From: Nanobdellota archaeon
GTDB lineage: Archaea; Nanobdellota; Nanobdellia; Pacearchaeales; GW2011-AR1
Length of the DNA stretch: 6,498 nucleotides
Assembly (NCBI GenBank): GCA_018816625.1
Contig: JAHIVR010000103.1
Span: 1-6,498 of the forward strand
Direction of reading: 5' to 3'
Position 1 is the first letter of the stretch, and each line of letters opens with the position of its first letter. Below the pieces are notes generated by a model. It was not told where the DNA came from and did no database searches. It saw only the letters and a program-made list of their open reading frames with translations. Shown in pieces: positions 1 through 5,125 of the stretch. The position numbers and the translations under genes were made by a program.

Positions 1-21
1 GTTCTTTATCTTCTTTATAGT

Positions 22-390
22 GTGATGTGGAAAAAATGGAATGGGAATGATAAAAAAGTTTACTTATTCCACTTATTTGCTTTTGTTATTTCATTATTTA
101 TTGTCATATCTGGGAATGCTTTAGCCTATTTAGGAGTAAATTTATTATTGTTCTTTATCGTTCTTTTTGTAGTTTATACATCTTACAAAAACAAAAAGAA
201 GAAAACAAAAAGTCATAAACATAATTTGTATATCATTTATTTATTGCTTTCTTTCTTCTGGATATTAAATATTATAGATATTTTAATTCCAAGTTTTTTC
301 CAGAACTTTCAGATGTTTGTTTATTTAGCATCTTCAACAATATTTTTTATTATGGTCTATAAGGTTCTTAAAAAAGCAGGTTCTTCTTAA
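22..390 (+). CDS. Small multi-spanning membrane protein, function unknown (possibly 5'-truncated by window edge)
   Basis: I do not recognise a named family. Four hydrophobic stretches are visible at about residues 13-31, 33-54, 69-90 and 97-115, arranged as two hairpins. They are joined by a very basic, probably cytoplasmic loop (YKNKKKKTKSHKHN, about 55-68). The C-terminus is short and basic (YKVLKKAGSS). Start codons in frame are GTG at 22 and ATG at 25. However, the frame is open back to base 1 and would encode VLYLLYSV ahead of MWKKWNG, which looks like the end of another membrane segment, so the real start may lie outside the window. The next gene begins 1 nt after this stop, so the two are almost certainly co-transcribed. 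An integral membrane location is well supported; any function is not. Confidence 0.75.
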   Translation: MMWKKWNGNDKKVYLFHLFAFVISLFIVISGNALAYLGVNLLLFFIVLFVVYTSYKNKKKKTKSHKHNLYIIYLLLSFFWILNIIDILIPSFFQNFQMFVYLASSTIFFIMVYKVLKKAGSS

Positions 391-391
391 A

Positions 392-661
392 ATGGCGAAA
401 AGAAATAAATTAGAGATTATCCAAAATATCTTAAAAATAATACAAGAAAACCACAATTCCATTAAACCAACTCCCTTGTTAAGACAATCAAATATTTCAA
501 CTACAAGATTTAAAGAGTATTTTAATGATTTAATTAAAAAAAAAATTATTAAAGAAATAAATCACAAGGAGAACAAATATATCTCTTTAACAGAAAAAGG
601 GTTTAAGTTTTTAGAAAAATATAGAACAATTATCAATTTTATTGATGAGTTTGAATTATAA
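392..661 (+). CDS. Winged helix-turn-helix DNA-binding protein (HTH_45-like transcriptional regulator)
   Basis: An 89-residue protein made almost entirely of one winged-helix domain. It has helix 1 (KLEIIQNILKIIQE, about 6-19), a middle helix and recognition helix (TPLLRQSNISTTRFKEYFNDLIKKKII, about 27-53) and a beta wing (IKEINHKENKYISLTEKG, about 53-70). It ends in a last helix (FKFLEKYRTIINFIDEF). The pattern of two helices, a wing with Y-I-x-LTEKG, then FLEKY and I-x-FI is typical of the archaeal HTH_45 family of small MarR-like regulators. There is no sensor domain, so DNA binding and perhaps dimerisation through the last helix is all that can be proposed. The ATG lies 1 nt after the stop of the membrane protein gene, so the pair forms an operon. 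A regulator paired with a membrane protein could control it or report on it, but that is inference. Confidence 0.82.
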   Translation: MAKRNKLEIIQNILKIIQENHNSIKPTPLLRQSNISTTRFKEYFNDLIKKKIIKEINHKENKYISLTEKGFKFLEKYRTIINFIDEFEL

Positions 662-767
662 TCACTTCACCCAACACCCCATTTCTACTTACCCATTCAT
701 TTAATCTCCACTCGAATTACCACCCCATCAAACTTAGGCAAATATTTCTCTTATAGTCAATCATGAG
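662..767. other. C-rich, G-poor spacer between convergent genes
   Basis: This 106-nt region lies between the 3' ends of the winged-helix gene (+) and the tRNA gene (-). On the plus strand, 662-736 contains about 30 C and a single G (at 714), which is striking in an AT-rich, G-containing neighbourhood. No convincing coding frame, hairpin or long T run is seen on either strand. It probably serves as the termination zone for both transcripts. Confidence 0.5.
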
Positions 768-840
768 TAGCCCCACCAGGATTCGAACCTGGGTCTCATC
801 CTCCAAAGGGATGAATCTTTGACCACTAGACCATGGGGCT
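768..840 (-). tRNA. trnQ: tRNA-Gln (anticodon UUG)
   Basis: A complete 73-nt cloverleaf folds on the minus strand. The acceptor stem AGCCCCA pairs with TGGGGCT over 7 bp without mismatch. The D stem is GTC/GAT around an AGTGGTCAAA loop. The anticodon stem CATCC/GGATG encloses the loop CTTTGGA, giving anticodon TTG (plus-strand 804-806) for the codon CAA. The variable region has 4 nt, and the T arm is CCAGG-TTCGAAT-CCTGG. The discriminator is A at 768 and CCA is not encoded, so it must be added after transcription. No intron is present. In archaea this tRNA is normally charged with Glu and converted to Gln-tRNA by GatDE. The 5' 15 nt (826-840) overlap the end of the endonuclease reading frame on the same strand. 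Confidence 0.97.
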
Positions 841-1742
841 TCTTAAATTCCATCTCTTAACCTTCTCAAGATGCCTATTATTATTGAAACCAACTAGTTT
901 TAAAAACTTTCCAATTTCAGATTTTTTAGTTATATAGATGTCTTTATTACTTATCTTGGAACAATTAATACCTAAGTCCAAAAGACCATCTTTAACATCC
1001 TGCAACAACCTTTGGTTAAAATTTGTAAAACAAATTTGATGTGAATTTTGTCCAGTTAACTTATATACAGAACCATCAGTATCATAAAGACCCCTTAAAC
1101 ATGCCCTAAGATAATTTTTATTTTTCTTTATCCAAGATGGAATTCGAAGTCTATTCTTAATTTTATCTCCTGGAGGAAATCCTTTTTTCTCTAAAAATTC
1201 TACCAATTGGGATCCAAAGGCTTCTATTAACATATAATTCCTATTTTTAAAAAATTTACTATTTACTTTTATATTAAACAAATCTTGAATCATCGGTTTT
1301 AAGTAATCTAAATGATATCCCTTATCTAATCTTGAATCCCCAACAATTCTTATTACATAAACCCCTCTTTTATCATTTCTCGAGTTATAATATTTGGTCC
1401 TATGAGAATTCCCGTCACCAAGCATTGCCCCATAAAATTCTGCTAATTGAGCCGAATTTTTGGGTTTTTTAATCTCTTTAAGATTACCTTTGGATTTTAA
1501 CCCTCCTTTGGACCTCCCCAATTATCTTCTCTCCTTTCAAGAACAAATTTTTTATATTTCTCTCCTTCATCTAACGAATTATAAATTTCTTCACTAATCA
1601 AAGAAGTCTCTTCAACATATGCCTTCAATCTGCCTTCCTTTATTTTGAGCAAATCAGCCAACTGTTTCCAAGTTAAACCCCTCTCAGTCTTAAAATTCCG
1701 AATTAATTTATGTTGTTTGCCCTTAACAAATTTCAACCTCAT
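826..1742 (-). pseudogene. HTH + LAGLIDADG homing endonuclease gene, split by a frameshift
   Basis: Two overlapping minus-strand frames read as one protein of about 305 residues. The upstream part (1742-1497) has an HTH-like segment (LTWKQLADLLKIKEGRLKAY) and ends DNWGGPKEG-stop. The downstream part has no good start (only TTG at 1521) and begins GRSKGGLKSKGN. Adding one G to the GGGG run at 1516-1519 joins them as DNWGRSKGGLKSKG, which restores the WG-x-x-KGG junction I recall from other archaeal HTH-LAGLIDADG proteins. The nuclease half keeps both LAGLIDADG motifs with their acidic residues: YGAMLGDG (30-37 of the downstream frame, D36) and CLRGLYDTDG (141-150, D149). This fits a single-chain, two-motif endonuclease. 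The start is ATG 1742, 25 nt after a TATA box. The frame terminates at a TAG inside tRNA-Gln. It may be decayed, programmed to shift -1, or a sequencing error. Confidence 0.75.
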
Positions 1743-1763
1743 AAACAATTAAAAAAGATGAAC

Positions 1764-1770
1764 TATATAA
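1764..1770 (-). promoter_or_regulatory. TATA box for the HTH-LAGLIDADG gene
   Basis: On the minus strand TTATATA (within AAAATTATATAG) is centred about 25 nt before the ATG at 1742, the normal archaeal TATA-to-start distance for a leaderless mRNA. This spacing favours ATG 1742 over the TTG at 1748. A transcript from here could continue into tRNA-Gln. Confidence 0.55.
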
Positions 1771-1778
1771 TTTTATTG

Positions 1779-1792
1779 TTTGACCACTAAAC
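1779..1792 (-). repeat. Second copy of the tRNA-Gln D-arm word (possible tRNA remnant)
   Basis: Minus-strand TAGTGGTCAAA (1789-1779) is identical to the D-arm of tRNA-Gln (828-818) and in the same orientation. Extending to 1792 gives 13 of 14 matches. It lies between the MinD stop and the endonuclease promoter, so the two copies bracket the endonuclease gene at a distance of about 960 bp. The rest of the tRNA cannot be traced here, so a chance match is possible. Confidence 0.45.
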
Positions 1793-1797
1793 TGCTA

Positions 1798-2592
1798 TTA
1801 TTTAAAAACCCTATTATAATAAAGAGTCCGGTTAACCTCTTGTTTCTTTGGATTAACCCACCCAAATATCTTTCTCAGTTTATTTTTCTCCGGTTTCTCC
1901 CCGACAAGAACCGCAGCCAGCCTCCTATACTCCTCGCTAGCCCTAGATTTTGGTTTAAATAACGTGGAGGCCTTCCCTTTAGACAATGCCCTCAATACAT
2001 CAATATCATGAGGAATAACCGCCATTATGGGAACCTCGATAGTGTCTTCTATATCTTTCAAAGAAATCTCAAAATCTTTATCATAAACCTTATTCAAAAT
2101 CAAACCAGATATGGGGGTCCCCCTTTGAACCGCTAACTTAATCGCCCTTAGGGTATTACTCAGAGTAGGTTTATCCGGGGTTGCCACGACCAGTATCTCA
2201 TCACTTGCAAGCATAACTCCTAAAGTTTCCTCATCAAGACTAGGAGAAGAATCTAAAATAATAACATCATACCCCTTTCTTAAATAATTTATCCTATCCT
2301 TAAGCTTCAAAGGACTAAACTCCATCTTTTCTGTAGTAGAAGCCGGAATCAAATGAAAATCATCCAATTCATAAACCGCCTCACTAGGCCTAATCTGTCT
2401 TGTCATGACATGGTGTAGTGTGGTGGTAGGTTCTATAATATTAAAATGCAAACCCAGATTCGGAGCCGAGAAATTACCATCTACCAAAAGAACTTTTTTA
2501 CCCAAACTAGAAAAAGCCCCACCCAAGGCAGCAACAACAGAGGTCTTTCCAACGCCCCCCTTAAGACTAACTATTCCAATAATCTTTGCCAT
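1798..2592 (-). CDS. minD: MinD/ParA-family P-loop ATPase
   Basis: A 264-residue deviant-Walker ATPase. The signature KGGVGKT (11-17) carries both lysines (K11, K16) typical of MinD/ParA/Mrp dimers. The switch I region is LLVDGNFSAPNLG (D38, N45) and Walker B is DVIILDSSP (109-117). IPH (about 194-196) and the following helix fit the MinD/CooC group. Near the C-terminus, KNKLRKIFGWV (about 236-246) looks like the amphipathic membrane-targeting helix of MinD, but it is followed by an extra 18-residue tail ending NRVFK. Such ATPases cycle on and off membranes to position cell-division or other complexes. Archaea have several MinD paralogs, and this one has no MinC/MinE neighbour, so its cargo is unknown. 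The start ATG has a strong Shine-Dalgarno sequence. It is divergent from the S15-like gene and lies upstream of the endonuclease on the same strand. Confidence 0.9.
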   Translation of the reverse strand: MAKIIGIVSLKGGVGKTSVVAALGGAFSSLGKKVLLVDGNFSAPNLGLHFNIIEPTTTLHHVMTRQIRPSEAVYELDDFHLIPASTTEKMEFSPLKLKDRINYLRKGYDVIILDSSPSLDEETLGVMLASDEILVVATPDKPTLSNTLRAIKLAVQRGTPISGLILNKVYDKDFEISLKDIEDTIEVPIMAVIPHDIDVLRALSKGKASTLFKPKSRASEEYRRLAAVLVGEKPEKNKLRKIFGWVNPKKQEVNRTLYYNRVFK

Positions 2593-2594
2593 TT

Positions 2595-2602
2595 CCCTCC
2601 TT
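2595..2602 (-). promoter_or_regulatory. Shine-Dalgarno site of the MinD gene
   Basis: AAGGAGGG on the minus strand ends 2 nt before the ATG. It is the clearest ribosome-binding site in the window, where most other genes look leaderless. Its presence implies a 5' leader, so the transcription start should lie upstream of about 2605. The spacing is shorter than usual. Confidence 0.6.
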
Positions 2603-2610
2603 ATTTAGAC

Positions 2611-2650
2611 TAATTTTATTAAAGCAACTCCCAAACACATTAAAATACGT
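2611..2650 (-). promoter_or_regulatory. Probable promoter zone of the MinD gene
   Basis: Two AT-rich candidates are seen on the minus strand: TTTAATAAAATTA around 2611-2623 and ATTTTAA around 2641-2648. The second would give a leader of about 25 nt that includes the Shine-Dalgarno site. The first would give an almost leaderless mRNA. I cannot choose between them from sequence alone. Confidence 0.35.
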
Positions 2651-2684
2651 CTACGCATAAAATAAGCTCCCTGCATTTAAATAA

Positions 2685-2702
2685 CTTTTCTGTCACGAAA
2701 AG
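2685..2702 (+). promoter_or_regulatory. Inverted repeat (possible operator) beside the S15-like gene promoter
   Basis: CTTTTC-TGTCAC-GAAAAG is a perfect 6-bp inverted repeat with a 6-nt spacer. Its right arm covers the BRE position directly ahead of the TATA box at 2702-2710. A protein bound here would compete with TFB/TBP. It also sits in the region shared with the divergent MinD gene. Short AT-rich palindromes arise by chance, so this is tentative. Confidence 0.35.
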
Positions 2703-2710
2703 CTTTAAAA
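2702..2710 (+). promoter_or_regulatory. TATA box for the S15-like/DHH operon
   Basis: GCTTTAAAAGG preceded by purine-rich CGAAAA (BRE-like) is centred about 29 nt before the ATG at 2736. No Shine-Dalgarno is seen upstream of the ATG, so the mRNA is probably leaderless. Confidence 0.6.
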
Positions 2711-2735
2711 GGGTATTTCCCCATGTAAAAAGATA

Positions 2736-3101
2736 ATGGAAAAAACCAAGAAAAAAACGGAAGAAACAGAGAAAAAGGCAACACAAAAGCAACTTTCACA
2801 ACTGGAATTTGAAAAAAAAGTAGTAGAACTAGCAGAAAAAGGTTTTACCTCTGAGAAGATTGGGGAAGAACTTAGGCAACAAGGAATTCACCCAAAAGAC
2901 TTTTCAAAAAAAATATCAAGGATACTCAAGGAGAAAAAAATATATACAAATCCGGATCTTAAAAATATTGAAAAGAAGTTGGATAACTTAACAAAACACC
3001 ACGAAAGTAATAAACAAGATAAAAGAGCAAAAAGAGAAAAAGACAGAATATTTTCACAAGTAAGGAAGCTCAAGATGTATTTTAAAGTTCCGTTAAAGTA
3101 A
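2736..3101 (+). CDS. rps15: Divergent archaeal 30S ribosomal protein S15 (uS15)-like protein
   Basis: Residues about 28-115 follow the archaeal S15 plan: VVELAEKGFTSEKIGEELRQQGIHP, then KISRILKEKKIYTNPDLKNIEKKLDNL. Next come KHHESNKQDKRAKREKDRI and a final VRKLKMYFK. These match the helices and the KH-x-x-x-N-x-xD-x-x-x-K-R region with which S15 binds 16S rRNA. Differences are clear. The usual N-terminal start (M-x-RMH-x-x-x-KGKSGS) is replaced by a charged, Lys/Glu-rich leader of about 25 residues, and the usual C-terminal WxYDP tail is missing. Genomic context supports the assignment, because S15 genes of many archaea stand directly before a DHH phosphoesterase gene, as here (18-nt gap). 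It could be a reduced functional S15 or a paralog. Being first in the operon behind a good TATA box fits high expression. Confidence 0.68.
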   Translation: MEKTKKKTEETEKKATQKQLSQLEFEKKVVELAEKGFTSEKIGEELRQQGIHPKDFSKKISRILKEKKIYTNPDLKNIEKKLDNLTKHHESNKQDKRAKREKDRIFSQVRKLKMYFKVPLK

Positions 3102-3119
3102 ATAATAGCTATTCTAAAA

Positions 3120-4457
3120 ATGGGTGAAGTAATAGGCTCTCTAGAAGTACAAATAGATTCTGTGGCAAGTCAGTTCTTAGAGGAATCAAAAACCAAAGAG
3201 GTCTTGGTAATCAGCCACTTTGATACAGATGGCATTTCTTCAGCAGCAATAATGGGAAAAACCCTAAAAAAACTAGATATTATTTTTTCTCTAAAGATAG
3301 TAAAAAGTCTAAAACCAGAATTAATAGCAAATCTTCCTGAAAACAAAATAATTCTTTTCCTGGATTTGGCTTCCGGGAGCCTAAGCCATATACAAAATTC
3401 AAACCTAAAAAAAGTCTTCATAATAGACCACCACGAAATAGACACAATAGTTCCAAGCAACGTTAGAATAGTAAACCCTCAATTAAACGGAAAAGAAAAA
3501 ATAAGTTCCTCCGGATTAGTCTATCTTTTCTGCAAAAAATTATCTCCAGAAATAAAAAATTTTGCAAAACTGGCCATATTGGGGATGGTCGGAGATCAAA
3601 TGGAGAAGGAAATTGATAAACTAAACCACGAGATACTTGACCACGGAGAAATAAAGAAAAAACGGGGTTTATTAATATACCCCGCAACCCGGCCACTAAA
3701 CAGGACTCTAGAGTATGCTTCTCACCCATACATCCCAGGAGTAACCGGAGATCAAAAAGGGGTTATTGAGCTTCTAAGGGAGGCGGGATTAGCTCCTAAA
3801 ACAGGAAAATACAAAAGTGTATTAGAATTAGATTCGGAAGAAATGGAAAGACTCGTAACCGGAATAATGTTAAGAAATCCAAAAGCGAGATACTCTGAAA
3901 TAATAGGTGATGTTTTTCTAATAAAAATGTATAATAAACTTGAAGACGCCAGAGAGTTAAGTGCAATGGTAAATGCCTGTTCAAGATTTGGAGAATCAAA
4001 TACCGCATTACAATTATTAATGGAAGTTCCAAAAGCAAAGAAAAAAGCAGAATCAATATACATAAAGCACAAACAAAACCTTATATCTGGATTAGATTTT
4101 GTATCAAAAGCAGAAAAAATAAAGGGAAGAGGGTATATTATAATAAATACAAAAGACAACGTTAAAGACACCATAGTGGGCACAATAGCAAGTATTCTTT
4201 CTTACTCTCCAGAATACACTGAAGGAACAATAATTACAACAATGGCCTACTACGAAGACAAGATAAAGGTTTCTTCTAGAAGTGTAGGAAAAAACGGAAG
4301 AAATGTTAGAGAAATACTCTCAAACATAATAAACCAGGTTGGGGGAGAAGTTGGAGGCCATGAATTTGCTGCAGGATGCATCCTTAAACAAGATAAAGAA
4401 GAAGAATTTATACAACTCTTAAAAAAGAACCTAGAAATAGAGATGATAAAAGTATAA
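3120..4457 (+). CDS. DHH-family phosphoesterase, archaeal RecJ-like (single-strand exonuclease or oligonucleotide phosphodiesterase)
   Basis: A 445-residue protein with all the DHH-superfamily motifs. Motif I is HFDTDG (33-38), motif II LDLASG (81-86, D82), motif III DHH (103-105) and motif IV GMVGDQ (155-160, D159). Together these bind two Mn or Mg ions. An internal segment resembling the archaeal RecJ-like consensus is present (ARELSAMVNACSRFG, about 277-291). The C-terminal DHHA1 domain has the glycine-rich substrate motif GGEVGGHEFAAG (408-419). Archaeal members include the GINS-associated nuclease GAN, other RecJ homologs in replication and repair, and enzymes degrading short oligonucleotides; sequence alone does not decide which applies. 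It lies 18 nt after the S15-like gene with no clear promoter between, so it is probably co-transcribed. The S15-DHH pairing is a recurrent archaeal arrangement. All catalytic residues are intact. Confidence 0.92.
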   Translation: MGEVIGSLEVQIDSVASQFLEESKTKEVLVISHFDTDGISSAAIMGKTLKKLDIIFSLKIVKSLKPELIANLPENKIILFLDLASGSLSHIQNSNLKKVFIIDHHEIDTIVPSNVRIVNPQLNGKEKISSSGLVYLFCKKLSPEIKNFAKLAILGMVGDQMEKEIDKLNHEILDHGEIKKKRGLLIYPATRPLNRTLEYASHPYIPGVTGDQKGVIELLREAGLAPKTGKYKSVLELDSEEMERLVTGIMLRNPKARYSEIIGDVFLIKMYNKLEDARELSAMVNACSRFGESNTALQLLMEVPKAKKKAESIYIKHKQNLISGLDFVSKAEKIKGRGYIIINTKDNVKDTIVGTIASILSYSPEYTEGTIITTMAYYEDKIKVSSRSVGKNGRNVREILSNIINQVGGEVGGHEFAAGCILKQDKEEEFIQLLKKNLEIEMIKV

Positions 4458-4480
4458 CAATAATTAAAAACATCAAAAAA

Positions 4481-4491
4481 TCTTTCTTTTT
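4481..4491 (+). terminator. T-rich stretch after the S15-DHH operon
   Basis: TCTTTCTTTTT lies 23-33 nt after the DHH stop and directly abuts the next ATG. Archaeal RNA polymerase terminates at T-rich non-template tracts without a hairpin, so this is a plausible, possibly leaky, terminator. It may also simply be the initiation region of the following gene. Confidence 0.35.
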
Positions 4492-5101
4492 ATGATAAAT
4501 CCTGAAAACATCATTCTTTTTGATATGGATGGAACCCTTTGTGATTACGATTTTGCAATGGAAAGAGATTATAATTTAATAAAAGGCCTTGAAGATCCTT
4601 CCTACACTCAAGTTGACAAAGAACACCCTTGAGTAAAAAGAAGAGTAAAACTCATAAGAAGCCAACCAGGGTGGTGGAGAAAACTACCCAAATTCAAATT
4701 AGGATTTGATATACTAAAAATAGCAAGAAAACTTGAATTGTCAATAAACATTCTAACCAAAGCCCCAGGAAGTGTGCCAATTGCCTGGACACAAAAAGCA
4801 GAATGGGATAGATAAAACCCTTCTAAGAGTTCCAATAACAATGACCGGAAACAAAGGACTAGTATACGGAAAAATACTTGTTGATGACTTCCCCCCATAC
4901 ATAGAAGCATGGTTAAAACATCGACCAAGAGGACTTGTCATTATGCCTGCGCACAGATGGAATGAAAAATTCCAACACCCAAATGTTTTAAGATATGATG
5001 GAAACTCTCAGCAGTTAAAGAAAATAAAAAAAGCTATGAAAATTGCAAGAGATAGAAGACCTCACGAACCGCTAGACCTAACATCGCTCCGAAGCATTTA
5101 A
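4492..5101 (+). pseudogene. Broken HAD-family 5'-nucleotidase gene (NT5C-like), with in-frame TGA and frameshift
   Basis: Read through its lesions this encodes about 202 residues of a HAD-superfamily 5'(3')-deoxyribonucleotidase-like protein. Motif I is ILFDMDGTLCDYD (D11 and D13). The family landmark QPGWW and motif II INILTKAPGS follow. After the frame change come NKGLVYGKILVDDFPPY (motif IV acidic pair DD) and PRGLVIMPAHRWNEKF-x-HPNVLRYDG, all characteristic of the NT5C family. Codon 47 is TGA (4630-4632), in HP-stop-VKRR, where an aromatic residue would fit. A second lesion near 4801-4815 shifts the frame by +1; removing one G from TGGG (4804-4807) would read EWIDKTLLRVPIT. Apart from these two lesions the family landmarks are well preserved, so the damage is recent, bypassed, or a sequence error. 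The ATG follows a T-rich tract, and AATTAAAAA at about 4462-4470 could be a TATA box. Confidence 0.8.
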
Positions 5102-5103
5102 AA
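5097..5103 (+). promoter_or_regulatory. TATA box for aIF2 alpha
   Basis: TTTAAAA, overlapping the stop codon of the nucleotidase gene, is centred 26 nt before the aIF2 alpha ATG, as expected for a leaderless archaeal mRNA. The factor could therefore be expressed independently of the broken gene before it. Confidence 0.55.
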
Positions 5104-5125
5104 CTCCATTATTTCTCAATAAAAT

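Noticed and set aside
662..740. G-quadruplex on the minus strand downstream of tRNA-Gln
   Set aside because: There are four G runs, but the loops between them are too long and uneven for a stable quadruplex.
662..767. A C/D-box small RNA or small protein in the spacer
   Set aside because: An ATGATTGA resembling box C is present, but no box D partner, and short frames are interrupted by stops.
1780..1962. A plus-strand frame of 60 codons across the end of minD
   Set aside because: Antisense to a well-supported MinD C-terminus, with no promoter or recognisable domain.
2405..2608. A plus-strand frame of 67 codons antisense to the start of minD
   Set aside because: It covers the Walker A region of minD on the other strand; no independent evidence for a gene.
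3170..4183. Long open frames on the minus strand inside the DHH phosphoesterase gene
   Set aside because: They are antisense to a gene with complete catalytic motifs, have low-complexity Phe/Leu/Ser-rich translations typical of antisense reading of A-rich codons, and match no family.
4630..4632. Selenocysteine at the TGA of the nucleotidase gene
   Set aside because: The family has no selenoprotein tradition at this position, no SECIS-like element was evident, and the same gene also carries a frameshift.
4608..4941. Minus-strand frames inside the 5'-nucleotidase gene
   Set aside because: The plus-strand reading restores conserved HAD motifs, so these are antisense artefacts.
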